From positions 1 through 64,000 of the forward strand of contig JANBVI010000076.1 of assembly GCA_024239075.1 (NCBI GenBank): a stretch of 64,000 nucleotides of DNA, written 5' to 3'. Below are positions 17,162 to 26,423 of this stretch, in pieces. A model generated the notes under the pieces. That model searched no databases and had not been told where the DNA came from. It saw nothing but the letters and a program-made list of their open reading frames with translations. Every line of letters begins with the position of its first letter. Position 1 is the stretch's first letter. The translations under genes and the position numbers were made by a program. This DNA comes from Fischerella sp. CENA71. GTDB lineage: Bacteria; Cyanobacteriota; Cyanobacteriia; Cyanobacteriales; Nostocaceae.

Positions 17162-19387
17162 ATGAAATTTTCTCATTCCAAGAGCTTTATAAAAGTTCCT
17201 TTACGGCTATTATTAACCGTTCCCTTTATAGTTCAAATTTCTACCTCTGTTGGTTTAGTCGGATATCTATCCTTTAAAAATGGGCAAAAAGCAGTCAACG
17301 AACTTGCTGATCAGGTAATGGATAAAACCAACAACCTAGTGAATCAGCATCTGAATAGCTACCTAGCAATTCCTCATCAAATTAATCAAATGAACGTGGA
17401 TGCTGTGGAGACGGGATTGCTCGATTTACGAGATTTTGAACGCGCAGGAAAATACTTATGGAAACAGATGCAAATCCATAAAAATTTGGGCTACAATGGC
17501 TATGCTTTAGCTACAGGTGAAGGGGCTGGTTCTGGTAATTATCCGGGGAGAAAATCTACCACAATAGAATTCTATCCTTTAGCTGTTAATGGAGTGGCTA
17601 AGGTTTATCCATACGCTACAGATGCTCAAGGAAATCGGACAAAGCCACTTAAAACATATGATTACGATGCTTTCGCACAACCTTGGTATATAAATGCGGT
17701 AAAAGCTGGAAAACCGATTTGGAGTGGTGTGAATCCTTGGGATGGAGATATTGGTTACATCGCTGCTTCTGCTAGCTATCCTATTTATGACAAAAGTGGT
17801 AAATTGCTTGCTGTCTTTGACATTGATTTACTACTGTCGAATATCAGTGATTTTCTCCGCCAAATTTATGTCAGTCAAAATGGCAGTGTTTTTATTATTG
17901 AACGCAATGGATTATTGGTTGCTAATTCCAGTACCCAAAAACCCTATGTGGTAGTTAATTATAAAACTAAACGATTGGCTGCATCTGATAGTGCTGATCC
18001 TCTAATTCAAGCTACTGCTAAGTATTTACAGCAAAAGCTGGGATACTTGCAACGAATTAAAGAAGAGCAGCAGTTAATGTTTGATTTCAAAGGCGATCGC
18101 CAATATGTTAAGGTTACTCCCTGGCGCGATCAGTTTGGTTTGGATTGGCTTGTGGTTGTTACTGTCCCCGAAGCTGATTTTATGGGGGAAATCAACGCCA
18201 ACACTCGCACTACAATAGCTTTGTGCTTGCTGACTTTGGTAGTGGCTTCGATAGTTGGGATTTATACATCTCGTTGGATTACTCAACCCATCTTACAGCT
18301 GAGTCAGGCAAGTCAGGCAATTGCTGATCAAAAATTAGATAGCCCAGTTGACGTCAAAGGAATTTATGAGTTGGAAATTCTGGCGCAATCTTTCAACCAT
18401 ATGGCTAGACAGTTACAAGAATCTTTTACAGTCTTAGAAAAAACAAACACTGAGCTAGAACAACGAGTAGAAACACGCACGACAGAACTACAAAAAACGA
18501 TTGAGGAACTGCATTATACACAAGCACAGATGGTGCAGAGTGAAAAAATGTCAGCTCTTGGTGAAATGGTGGCAGGAGTCGCCCACGAAATCAACAACCC
18601 AGTCAACTTTATTTATGGTAATCTCACTTATGTTGAGGATTACACTCAGGATTTATTGCGTTTGGTGCAACTTTATCAAAAATATTTACCTGAACCACCC
18701 TTAGAAATTCAAGAGGAACTTGTTGCGATAGATTTTGATTTCTTGGATAAAGATTTAATCAAGGTAATCGAATCAATGCAAATGGGGACAAACCGCATTC
18801 GTGAAATTGTGCTGTCATTGCGAAATTTCTCGCGCTTAGATGAAGCAGAAGTGAAAGAAGTCGATATTCATGAAGGTATCGATAGCACATTAGTCATTTT
18901 GAATAACCGTCTCAAGGCTAAATCAGATTGTCCTGAAATCAAAGTTATTAAAGAGTACGGAAAATTACCTTTAGTGGAGTGTTACGCAGGCCAGTTAAAT
19001 CAGGTGTTTATGAATATACTTAGTAATGCGATTGATGCATTGGAAGAACGCGATCGCGATCGGACACTAGAGGAAATTAAAGCTCAACCAAGCAAAATTT
19101 ATATATCAACGTCTGCTCAAGATCAGACTGTAACCATAAGTATTAAAGATAATGGGATTGGTATTAGTGAGACAGTACTTTCCAAGTTATTTAATCCGTT
19201 TTTCACGACTAAACCTGTTGGTAAAGGAACAGGTTTAGGTTTAGCCATTAGCTATCAAGTTGTTACTGAAAAGCATGGTGGTAAGCTTTTGTGTAATTCT
19301 CAACCAGGACAAGGAGCAGAATTTTTGATTGAACTTCCCAGACGCCAAGTATCTGCTCATTCACCAATCTGCACAAGTTTAGTTTAA
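17162..19387 (+). CDS. Membrane sensor histidine kinase (Cache-HAMP-HisKA)
   Basis: 741-aa kinase. TM1 about residues 14-34, a large extracytoplasmic dCache-type sensor (35-345; FAQPWYINAVKAGKPIWSGV resembles ligand-binding Cache domains), TM2 about 348-368 (TTIALCLLTLVVASIVGIYT), HAMP, coiled coil, then a dimerisation helix with phospho-acceptor in VAGVAHEINNPVNF (about residue 480) and an ATPase domain with N box NILSNAIDAL, G1 DNGIGI and G2 GKGTGLGLAI. It is complete for autophosphorylation, has no receiver, and no response regulator is adjacent. The ligand, probably a small organic molecule, cannot be predicted. Confidence 0.9.
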   Translation: MKFSHSKSFIKVPLRLLLTVPFIVQISTSVGLVGYLSFKNGQKAVNELADQVMDKTNNLVNQHLNSYLAIPHQINQMNVDAVETGLLDLRDFERAGKYLWKQMQIHKNLGYNGYALATGEGAGSGNYPGRKSTTIEFYPLAVNGVAKVYPYATDAQGNRTKPLKTYDYDAFAQPWYINAVKAGKPIWSGVNPWDGDIGYIAASASYPIYDKSGKLLAVFDIDLLLSNISDFLRQIYVSQNGSVFIIERNGLLVANSSTQKPYVVVNYKTKRLAASDSADPLIQATAKYLQQKLGYLQRIKEEQQLMFDFKGDRQYVKVTPWRDQFGLDWLVVVTVPEADFMGEINANTRTTIALCLLTLVVASIVGIYTSRWITQPILQLSQASQAIADQKLDSPVDVKGIYELEILAQSFNHMARQLQESFTVLEKTNTELEQRVETRTTELQKTIEELHYTQAQMVQSEKMSALGEMVAGVAHEINNPVNFIYGNLTYVEDYTQDLLRLVQLYQKYLPEPPLEIQEELVAIDFDFLDKDLIKVIESMQMGTNRIREIVLSLRNFSRLDEAEVKEVDIHEGIDSTLVILNNRLKAKSDCPEIKVIKEYGKLPLVECYAGQLNQVFMNILSNAIDALEERDRDRTLEEIKAQPSKIYISTSAQDQTVTISIKDNGIGISETVLSKLFNPFFTTKPVGKGTGLGLAISYQVVTEKHGGKLLCNSQPGQGAEFLIELPRRQVSAHSPICTSLV

Positions 19388-19569
19388 TTAAGTCAGCACA
19401 AGTCAAAGCTTATTAGTTGGGGTCGTCATTTGTCATTTGTCATTCGTAACATAATTATATTTATTCCCGACAATTTACTTAAGTATATAATTCAATTTGC
19501 TTAATAATTTTTATATTTTTGTCAATCTGCTTTCAAAACTTGATCTGCATTTACTAATTGATAGTGTTT

Positions 19570-20928
19570 TTATTGTACTACTCTAACTTCACCTTCTTCT
19601 AATGTCAGTTCAAACATTGCTATTAAATTATTGTTCATTTTTTCTTTGTTACTTTGTCTAGTTCTGGGTTCTATTACACATGGATCAACATTATAATATT
19701 TAGAAGCTTCAGACATATCATACATTAGCAATTGAATATCCCCCAACTCATATGTAATCAGAGGTTTAGTTAAACGTACATTCAACAGTTTGATAATTTC
19801 TGAGGCTACTGCTTTAGCCAACAACGGAGGAACAGAATTTCCTATTTGTCTAAATCCATGCCATTTGGTGACATGAAATCTAAACCAATCAGGATAAGAA
19901 TGTAAACGTGCTGCTTCTCGTACAGTAATACATCTTGGTGTAAATGGATGAATTGGTCTAGGAGAAGTAAAAGCTCCTCTATTACTAGGAGTTCCGGCTC
20001 TGAGTGTATTACATATACCTTCAGGGTCAAGTTTATGGAAGCGACTTATGGGTTCTATTTTACCATTTTGAGTAGATTCAAATCTTTTAATGGATTCTGA
20101 TTTGTGTTTTGTTCTTAAACTAGAGGTAAGAATTCTAGAATCATATTTACGTTCGTATGAATAGTTATTATCTGTAGAGTAAAGATTGCGAAGTTGTCTA
20201 CCATAATCACTAGGCTTACCAAAATCCGCAACTATCCAATCTCTTGTGTATAGTTCTTGGTATTTTTCCACTTCTGGTAGGTCTTTCAGCGCATCCCAAA
20301 CTGTAGGAGTTGCTGGAAGTTTATTATCAAAATTTGATTTATCTTGTCTGGTATATATAGTAATTGGTATTGGATAATTTGGCAAATCTAAATCATTACG
20401 ACAACCTAATAAAAATAACCGCTCTCTGTTTTGAGGAACTCCATAATCAGCAGCATTCAATACTTTATAACTTTGATTAACTTTGTAATTATTTGTCTCA
20501 AATTGTCTGATAATTTTCGAGATGAATTCCTTGTGCTTTCCTACAGTCATTCCTTTTACATTTTCAAACACAAAATATTTTGGTTGTAGCTCCAAAACTA
20601 ATCTAATGAAATGAAATACTAGAGAATTGCGAGGATCGTCAATAAAACGTTTGCCTATCAATGAAAATCCTTGACATGGGGGACCCCCAAAGACAACATC
20701 AATTTCTCTATCCCCAATGGATGACTTTTTTCTAATTTCTTCTCCTGTAATATCTACTACACTTTTACAAAAAATACTCCAAAAGGGAAAATTAAATTCG
20801 TGTGTAGCACAATGAATTGGATCAATTTCAACAGATGTAAGCACATCAAAACCTGCCTGTTCAAATCCTAATGTCATTCCACCAACACCAGCAAATAAAT
20901 CGACAGCAATGGGTCTACAATTCATCAT
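19570..20928 (-). CDS. DNA (cytosine-5) methyltransferase
   Basis: 452-aa C5 DNA methylase. Motif I DLFAGVGGMTLGFEQAG, motif IV GGPPCQGFS with nucleophile Cys85, motif VI ENVKG, motif VIII QNRERLFLLG, motif IX near GRQ..LRAGTP and motif X RQIGNSVPPLL. The target-recognition region spans about residues 190-300. A tail of about 75 residues follows motif X. No cognate nuclease gene adjoins. It may be a solitary methylase, possibly of the type modifying CGATCG within HIP1, or a partner of the Z1 module 6 kb away; the sequence does not decide. A+T-rich flanks and no HIP1 octamer inside suggest transfer. Confidence 0.92.
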   Translation of the reverse strand: MMNCRPIAVDLFAGVGGMTLGFEQAGFDVLTSVEIDPIHCATHEFNFPFWSIFCKSVVDITGEEIRKKSSIGDREIDVVFGGPPCQGFSLIGKRFIDDPRNSLVFHFIRLVLELQPKYFVFENVKGMTVGKHKEFISKIIRQFETNNYKVNQSYKVLNAADYGVPQNRERLFLLGCRNDLDLPNYPIPITIYTRQDKSNFDNKLPATPTVWDALKDLPEVEKYQELYTRDWIVADFGKPSDYGRQLRNLYSTDNNYSYERKYDSRILTSSLRTKHKSESIKRFESTQNGKIEPISRFHKLDPEGICNTLRAGTPSNRGAFTSPRPIHPFTPRCITVREAARLHSYPDWFRFHVTKWHGFRQIGNSVPPLLAKAVASEIIKLLNVRLTKPLITYELGDIQLLMYDMSEASKYYNVDPCVIEPRTRQSNKEKMNNNLIAMFELTLEEGEVRVVQ

Positions 20929-21090
20929 TTTGCTTTATTATTTATTTAATTATTTTTCAATCATTAAATTATACTCGATGAATTAAAAACTACTGATTTT
21001 AATATTAAATCAATATGAAAAAATTGATTCTTTAACTTTTAGAAATCTATTTTTCTGTATAAGTTAAGTAACGTAAAATTATTGAAATAA

Positions 21091-21132
21091 GTTCGTAGTA
21101 AGGACTTTGGGACTTTAGTCCTTACTACGAAC
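21091..21132. repeat. Dispersed palindrome with perfect 16-bp arms
   Basis: GTTCGTAGTAAGGACT (21091-21106) and its exact complement (21117-21132) around a 10-bp loop. It lies 8 bp past the mntC stop and could stop mntC transcription, though it has no T-tract. Related sequences occur at 7371, 13434-13457 and 30369-30396. Confidence 0.7.
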
Positions 21133-21140
21133 CTTTGGTC

Positions 21141-22205
21141 TTACTTATCAGTAGAAAATGGCGTATACTTGCCTCCTAATGCTTCTACAATAGTCCGTGT
21201 ATTTGCTGCCATCATTTTACTGTAGGTATCACCCTCACTTCCGGCTGCACCTATTGAGTCAGAATAGAGTTGACGCGGTGCTAACTTCACTCCTGCTTCT
21301 TGTGCTACTGTTTGAATTAAATTCGGGTTAATTGTCGTTTCCGCAAAAATTGCCGACACACCAATTTTTTTGATTGATTCTACTAGTTGTTTAACAGTTT
21401 GGGCGCTTGGTTGTTCTTCTGTACTAATACCAATTAATGTACCTGCAATGGGTATTTGATAAGCACGTCCGTAATACTGAAATGCATCATGAGTAGTTAC
21501 AAGTTTGCGTTTATTTTGGGGGATAGTTTGAATTTGTTGGGTAATCCAGCTATCTAACTGTTGTAATTCTGTAGTTAGTTGCTGTGCATTCTGGGTAAAT
21601 TCGGCTTTGTCTTCGGGTGATAACTCAATTAAGCTATCTCGAATTGCATTCACCATTGCGATCGCATTTTTTACATCACCCCAAACATGTGGATCTGGTA
21701 CTACTTCACCCTTACCTTTGTCTAGCTGTAACGGTTTCGCTACTTCCCCCACCGCTAACTTCCGCGCCTTTGTTCCAGCAGCATTCATTAACTTAATCAG
21801 TCCAGGCTCTAAATTATACCCGTTATACAAAATCAAGTCTGCTTCCTCTAAAAATCTACTATCTTGTGGTCTAGGTTCATATACATGCGGATCTGTACCC
21901 GGTTGGAGAATTCCCGTTAATTGAATTTCATCTCCTCCAACCTCCTCAGCCAAATCAGCAAGAATCGTGCTAGTTGCGACAACTTGCGGCTTGCCATCCG
22001 CGCCTGAATTAGAATTCGATGGCGCGCAGCCGAATAAAGCAAGTGGTAAAAATATTGCTAAACAAGCATTTTGACAAATACGTCTCCAGGGTGAAGAAGC
22101 AGAGACTAGGAAAAACAAAAGATAAAAATAGCTTCCGTGTCTTCCACGTCTCCCTTCTGCTTCTAGTCCTCTACCCAAGGTATTAGTTTTACTTATAATA
22201 AGCAT
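21141..22205 (-). CDS. mntC: Manganese ABC transporter substrate-binding lipoprotein
   Basis: Binds Mn2+ in the periplasm and delivers it to MntAB. Cluster A-I features: STILADLAEEVGGDEIQL, PGTDPHVYEPRPQD (metal His), PDPHVWGDVKNA (second His), FAETTINPNLIQTVAQEAGV (Glu) and YSDSIGAAGSEGDTYSKMM (Asp). The last block is characteristic of cyanobacterial MntC. A lipobox LFGC follows a hydrophobic stretch. The first 30 or so residues (GRGLEAEGRRGRHG) read like translated intergenic repeat, so the true start is probably downstream, perhaps a TTG near LFFLVSASS; no in-frame ATG remains there. It is divergent from mntA. Confidence 0.88.
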   Translation of the reverse strand: MLIISKTNTLGRGLEAEGRRGRHGSYFYLLFFLVSASSPWRRICQNACLAIFLPLALFGCAPSNSNSGADGKPQVVATSTILADLAEEVGGDEIQLTGILQPGTDPHVYEPRPQDSRFLEEADLILYNGYNLEPGLIKLMNAAGTKARKLAVGEVAKPLQLDKGKGEVVPDPHVWGDVKNAIAMVNAIRDSLIELSPEDKAEFTQNAQQLTTELQQLDSWITQQIQTIPQNKRKLVTTHDAFQYYGRAYQIPIAGTLIGISTEEQPSAQTVKQLVESIKKIGVSAIFAETTINPNLIQTVAQEAGVKLAPRQLYSDSIGAAGSEGDTYSKMMAANTRTIVEALGGKYTPFSTDK

Positions 22206-22281
22206 TATTCCCAGCTATAGATATTTTCATTTTCTTTTCATTTTTATAGTAAGCTGAAGCAAGAACTATAAAAACACAATT

Positions 22282-23100
22282 ATGGAAATGCTCTTTTTAC
22301 ACCCAACCCAATCCCAAAGGAAAACGGTGGAAATGCCTAATGCAGAGATACAAATTAATGAGAATAATCCCAGTAATGCTATTAGCATTACTCATTTAAG
22401 CGTGTATTATCGAGCAGTGGAAGCCCTCACAGATATAAATTGCACTATCAAACCGGGACAACTCACAGGTATTTTTGGCCCTAATGGTGCTGGTAAAAGT
22501 ACGCTGATGAAGGCGATGTTGGGCTTGGTTCCGAGTAACGGCAAAATACTGTATAAAGGTAAACCTTTAATGCAGCAACTAGATCAGGTAGCCTACGTAC
22601 CCCAGCGCAGTCAAATTGATTGGACTTATCCAGCAACAGTTTGGGATGTGGTGATGATGGGAAGGGTGAAAAAAACAGGCTGGTTACGTGGTTTTAGTAC
22701 GGTGAGTCGTCAAGTCGCAAAAACTGCATTAGAGCGAGTAGGGATGAGTGAATACCGTAATCGCCCCATCGGACAGCTTTCTGGTGGACAACAACAAAGA
22801 GTATTTTTAGCACGGGCTTTAACACAGGAAGCAGAAATTTTTTGTTTTGATGAACCTTTTGTAGGAATAGATCAAAAAACTCAGTCAGTAATTTTTGAAG
22901 TTTTCGGCGAACTCACCCAGGCTGGCAAAATAGTTCTTGTTGTCAATCATGACTTGGGTGAGTCAATCTCTCATTTTGATGAATTGATTTTATTAAACCG
23001 TGAATTAATCGCCACAGGTTCTCGACAACAGGTATTAACAGAAGAAAACTTGTCTCGTGCCTACAGTGGTAATGTAATCTTTTGGAAAGAGGCAGCGTAA
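22282..23100 (+). CDS. mntA: Manganese ABC transporter ATP-binding protein
   Basis: 272-aa nucleotide-binding subunit powering Mn2+ import with MntB and MntC. Walker A GPNGAGKST, Q-loop VAYVPQRSQIDW, signature LSGGQQQR, Walker B IFCFDEPFVG and H-loop VVNHD are all intact. VPQRSQIDWTYPATVWDVVM is typical of the Mn/Zn (ZnuC/MntA) family. The first 20 residues are variable; a second ATG (MPNAEIQ, 22336) may be the real start. mntB follows 57 bp downstream in the same direction, and mntC diverges, so the shared 76-bp spacer should hold both promoters. Confidence 0.92.
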   Translation: MEMLFLHPTQSQRKTVEMPNAEIQINENNPSNAISITHLSVYYRAVEALTDINCTIKPGQLTGIFGPNGAGKSTLMKAMLGLVPSNGKILYKGKPLMQQLDQVAYVPQRSQIDWTYPATVWDVVMMGRVKKTGWLRGFSTVSRQVAKTALERVGMSEYRNRPIGQLSGGQQQRVFLARALTQEAEIFCFDEPFVGIDQKTQSVIFEVFGELTQAGKIVLVVNHDLGESISHFDELILLNRELIATGSRQQVLTEENLSRAYSGNVIFWKEAA

Positions 23101-23157
23101 TTTAGTCATTGGTCATTGGTATGACAAAGGACAAATGACAAAGAACAAAGGACAATT

Positions 23158-24012
23158 ATGTTAGAAGCGTTGATTGAGCCTTTACAATATGGCTTTATGC
23201 AGCGATCGCTTGTTATCGCCATTTTGGTAGGGATGTTGTGTGCGGTTGTCGGTAGCTACTTGATGGTGCAACGATTAGCTTTGCTGGGTGATGCAATTAG
23301 TCATTCGGTTTTACCTGGACTCGCGATCGCTTTTTTGTTGGGTGCTAACATTTTTATTGGAGCATTCATTGCTGGTGTTGTGAGTACAATGTGTATCGCT
23401 TTGATCAGGACGCGATCGCCAATCAAAGAAGACGCCGCAATGGGAATAGTATTTTCGGCTTTTTTTGCCCTTGGTGTGACGTTAATTACTGTGATTCAAA
23501 AAGAAAATAAAATTGACCTCAATCATTTTCTTTTTGGTAATATTCTGGGCGTGACGACACAGGATGTCAGAGACACAGCGATCATTGCCGCTATAGTATT
23601 TATAGTCGTCTTTTTACTCTACAAAGAACTGCTATTTTATACTTTTGATCCTTTAGGCGCACAAGCAGCAGGTTTACCAGTCAATCGTCTCAACTTTGGA
23701 CTGATGCTGTTGATTGCGTTAACAATAGTCGCTAGTATGAAAGCCGTTGGTGTCATTTTAGTTTTATCATTATTAATTACACCAGGCGCTACTGCCTATT
23801 TATTAGTTCAACGCTTGCACGAAGTCATGATTTTAGGGGCAGTAATTGGGGTAATTTCTAGTATTAGTGGTATGTATTTAAGTTACTTTTATAACTTGCC
23901 TTCTGGACCTGCGATCGTTTTAGTAGTCTCAGGATTATTTGTGTTGGCGTTGCTATTGAGTCCTAATCATGGTGTTTTTAATCAGAAACAGAAGCTGAAA
24001 AATCAAGAATGA
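23158..24012 (+). CDS. mntB: Manganese ABC transporter permease
   Basis: 284-aa integral membrane permease of the ABC-3 family, with eight or so hydrophobic helices. Family blocks include MVQRLALLGDAISHSVLPGL, the cytoplasmic coupling helix region, then AIAFLLGANIFIGAF, FDPLGAQAAGLPV and KAVGVILVLSLLITPGATAY. It forms the Mn2+ channel with MntA. The 57-bp gap to mntA contains ACAAAGGACAA repeats and no terminator, so an mntAB operon is likely. Confidence 0.92.
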   Translation: MLEALIEPLQYGFMQRSLVIAILVGMLCAVVGSYLMVQRLALLGDAISHSVLPGLAIAFLLGANIFIGAFIAGVVSTMCIALIRTRSPIKEDAAMGIVFSAFFALGVTLITVIQKENKIDLNHFLFGNILGVTTQDVRDTAIIAAIVFIVVFLLYKELLFYTFDPLGAQAAGLPVNRLNFGLMLLIALTIVASMKAVGVILVLSLLITPGATAYLLVQRLHEVMILGAVIGVISSISGMYLSYFYNLPSGPAIVLVVSGLFVLALLLSPNHGVFNQKQKLKNQE

Positions 24013-24025
24013 GAATCGAGAAAGC

Positions 24026-24053
24026 AAAAAAAACCCACGTTTTTAAGCGTGGG
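24026..24053 (-). terminator. Terminator of the RRM-protein gene
   Basis: Stem CCCACG (24034-24039) / CGTGGG (24048-24053) followed on the minus strand by eight T. It lies 73 bp beyond the RRM gene stop, and between it and mntB on the other strand. Confidence 0.75.
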
Positions 24054-24125
24054 ATTGCAAAGCTTTTTTAGTACATCTGCACGGGTTAACTTCAGATGAA
24101 TCCTAAATCTATAAAATATTTAGGA

Positions 24126-24422
24126 TTAGTAGCGGTTACGGAAGTTGTTTCCTCTGTTACCACCATAGGAACCCCTGTTTTCTTTGGGTTTGGCTTTATT
24201 CACTTTCAGGTCGCGTCCCATCCACTCAGCACCATCAAGAGCTTCAATGGCAGCTGACTCTTCAGCTTCTGTACCCATTTCTACAAAACCAAAGCCACGC
24301 AAACGTCCTGTCTCACGATCAGTAGGTAGCTGTACTCGCTTGACAGTACCATATTCTGCAAAGACAGCGTTCAAACTATCTTCTGTAACATCGTAGGAAA
24401 GATTGCCTACATAAATTGACAT
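24126..24422 (-). CDS. Cyanobacterial RRM RNA-binding protein (Rbp family)
   Basis: 98-aa single RRM with a short Gly/Arg/Asn tail. RNP2 is IYVGNLSY (residues 3-10) and RNP1 is RGFGFVEM (about 43-50); the tail runs GSYGGNRGNNFRNRY. Such proteins are mostly cold-induced in cyanobacteria and resemble plant glycine-rich RNA-binding proteins; they bind mRNA and influence message location or stability. GGAGAA precedes the ATG by 5 nt but can be fully paired in a 13-bp leader stem. Monocistronic with its own terminator. Confidence 0.93.
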   Translation of the reverse strand: MSIYVGNLSYDVTEDSLNAVFAEYGTVKRVQLPTDRETGRLRGFGFVEMGTEAEESAAIEALDGAEWMGRDLKVNKAKPKENRGSYGGNRGNNFRNRY

Positions 24423-24472
24423 AGATCTTCTCCAAAATCGTAAAATGTGTAGAGATGAGCGATTTCGGAGAA
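24423..24472 (-). promoter_or_regulatory. RBS-sequestering leader hairpin of the RRM gene
   Basis: On the minus strand TTCTCCGAAATCG (24472-24460) pairs with CGATTTTGGAGAA (24440-24428): 13 pairs with one G-U, around a 19-nt loop. The 3' arm includes the Shine-Dalgarno GGAGAA, 5 nt before the ATG. The G-U partner would be an A-C mismatch in the opposite transcript, so the fold is specific to this mRNA. A translational switch (temperature or protein-dependent) is inferred. The leader continues upstream as A+T-rich sequence without other genes up to 24690. Confidence 0.65.
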
Positions 24473-24690
24473 AAGTCTGTCAATACCAAAAGGAAAAAAC
24501 CTATCAATACTAAGAACAAACACGGTCGCCGAATGAACTCTCACCATACTAGCATGGCATAGCAACCTAAATATCGGCAGCCAAGTTTGAAAAACTGTTA
24601 TAAAAAGTTATGTTAGCAATTGATAACTAAGTATAAGTTTAATTGTAATTAGTTAAATAAATTAAGTTTCCGATAATATTTCATTATAAT

Positions 24691-24990
24691 TCACAACATC
24701 TTAATTAAGTCAGCAAAACCATAAAAACTGACTACTAATAATAGTAATGCTGTCAATTGGGTAACTCGCGTCTGAGGAGAGGGGGCGATCGCTTCTCGGA
24801 CTAAAATAGAAATTGATGCACCAACCACAAAACTTAAACCCAAAACCATATAAGGCACTTCTGTTGGTACAACACTAGAAATAGCCAACATGGTAATTGC
24901 TAACATCAACATTAACAATTCCACAAACCGGGGTGGGTTGTATTGGCTAGATAAAATTAAAGTGTTTAACCAAAAGCGCCAGCTTCTCAT
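24691..24990 (-). CDS. Small membrane protein of unknown function
   Basis: About 99 aa from MRSWRFWLN (24990). Three hydrophobic helices: FVELLMLMLAITMLAISSVV, VPYMVLGLSFVVGASISILV and LTALLLLVVSFYGFADL. I do not recognise the family. The longer open frame (to 25062) is rejected because its first 24 residues read through an intergenic TTGTTTGTTAGTGG repeat. It lies 90 bp downstream of chlI in the same direction and might be co-transcribed. Confidence 0.62.
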   Translation of the reverse strand: MRSWRFWLNTLILSSQYNPPRFVELLMLMLAITMLAISSVVPTEVPYMVLGLSFVVGASISILVREAIAPSPQTRVTQLTALLLLVVSFYGFADLIKML

Positions 24991-25080
24991 CACCAATCGA
25001 CCATATTTAACATTTTTGTTGTTTGTTAGTGGTTGGTGTTTGTTTGTGACAACCAACAACAAACAACCAGTAAAAATAAA

Positions 25081-26190
25081 CTAACGAACACCTGTTTTCA
25101 ATTGACTAGTGCCATTTGTTTGTGCAATGTCTTCTGATAGCTCTACGCCAAAGACACGTGCAAAGGCTTTTTCCACTTTGTAACCAGAATCAATTGACTC
25201 TAGAGGATCTTTTCTGAGTCTATGACGTAGACATAGAACAATCACACGACGGATATCATCAACAGTCACTTCGGTACGCCCTTCAAAGGCTGTTAAAGCT
25301 TTGGCGGCGCGGTTGGTGACAATATCACCTCGTAAACCATCAACATCAAGTTCAGAACAGACTTCTGAAATTTTCACCCGCAGGTCATAGTCAATATTAA
25401 CTGAAGGCAAAAGCTCTTGAGCATTAATAATGCGTTGTTGCAGTTCCTGTTGCTGAGAATGGTACTTTTCCACAAAAACAGGGGGATTTTGGTCAAATTC
25501 AGCCCGTTGCTCCACAATTTGCACCCGCAAAGCTGGCTCTTTGACAGTGTGAATTTCGGCGTGCATTCCGAAGCGATCGAGTAACTGGGGACGTAGTTCA
25601 CCTTCTTCTGGATTCCCAGAACCAACTAGAACAAAACGGGCTGGGTGACGGATAGAAATACCTTCCCGTTCTACTGTGTTCCAACCACTAGCAGCAGAGT
25701 CCAGCAATACATCTACCAGGTGATCATCCAGCAAGTTTACCTCATCCACATAGAGAATGCCCCGGTTGGCTTTTGCCAAAAGTCCTGGTTCAAAGGCTTT
25801 TACACCTTCTGAGAGGGCTTTTTCAATATCGATAGTGCCGCAAACACGATCTTCTGTAGCGCCCAGTGGCAAATCAACCATTTGGACTTTCTTATGATCA
25901 ACGGGAATATCACCGCCAGTTTCGAGTTTTTGGCGGATTTCATCGCTCATCAAATCAGGATCGCTAGGGTGACTGTTGAAGGGATCATTCGCAACCACGG
26001 GAATTTCTGGCAGCAAGTCAGCCAGCGCCCGAATAGTTGTGGATTTGCCTGTACCGCGATCGCCCATTATCATCACACCACCAATTTTCGGGTCAATCAC
26101 GTTCAATATCAGAGCCAGTTTCATTTCTTCCTGGCCTACAATTGCCGTAAACGGAAATACCACACGACGCGCAACAGCTGTTGGACTCAC
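25081..26190 (-). CDS. chlI: Magnesium chelatase subunit ChlI
   Basis: 369-aa AAA+ ATPase that, with ChlD and ChlH, inserts Mg2+ into protoporphyrin IX, the first committed step to chlorophyll. Walker [10 protein letters not shown] (about residue 43), [15 protein letters not shown], the ChlI insert [19 protein letters not shown], Walker [18 protein letters not shown] and sensor block [20 protein letters not shown] are all present. GTG start at 26190 gives [14 protein letters not shown], matching the family. It is nearly always near-identical among cyanobacteria. Confidence 0.97.
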   Translation of the reverse strand: MSPTAVARRVVFPFTAIVGQEEMKLALILNVIDPKIGGVMIMGDRGTGKSTTIRALADLLPEIPVVANDPFNSHPSDPDLMSDEIRQKLETGGDIPVDHKKVQMVDLPLGATEDRVCGTIDIEKALSEGVKAFEPGLLAKANRGILYVDEVNLLDDHLVDVLLDSAASGWNTVEREGISIRHPARFVLVGSGNPEEGELRPQLLDRFGMHAEIHTVKEPALRVQIVEQRAEFDQNPPVFVEKYHSQQQELQQRIINAQELLPSVNIDYDLRVKISEVCSELDVDGLRGDIVTNRAAKALTAFEGRTEVTVDDIRRVIVLCLRHRLRKDPLESIDSGYKVEKAFARVFGVELSEDIAQTNGTSQLKTGVR

Positions 26191-26307
26191 TAAACTACCT
26201 TTATCAATATTTTATATTTATTACCGTTTTTTATTGTGCCATAGATGGGGAGTGGGGAGACATGGGAGTATGGGGAGACAAGGCAGACAAGGGAGAATTA
26301 TTTAACA

Positions 26308-26372
26308 AGTCTCTTCCCGATCCTCGATCCCCAATCCTCAATTCCCGATCCCCAATCCCCAACAATCAACAA
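26308..26372. repeat. Heptamer-type repeats (CCCCAAT / CCCGATC)
   Basis: Degenerate units of CCCGATC, CTCAATC and CCCCAATC run through the spacer upstream of the next gene. They make the open frame extend artificially to 26181; the real start is downstream. Confidence 0.5.
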
Positions 26373-26423
26373 CTTAATTTGATGTTAGGATCTTTTTGTT
26401 ACTGCTGTGAATCCTCGTTGTTG

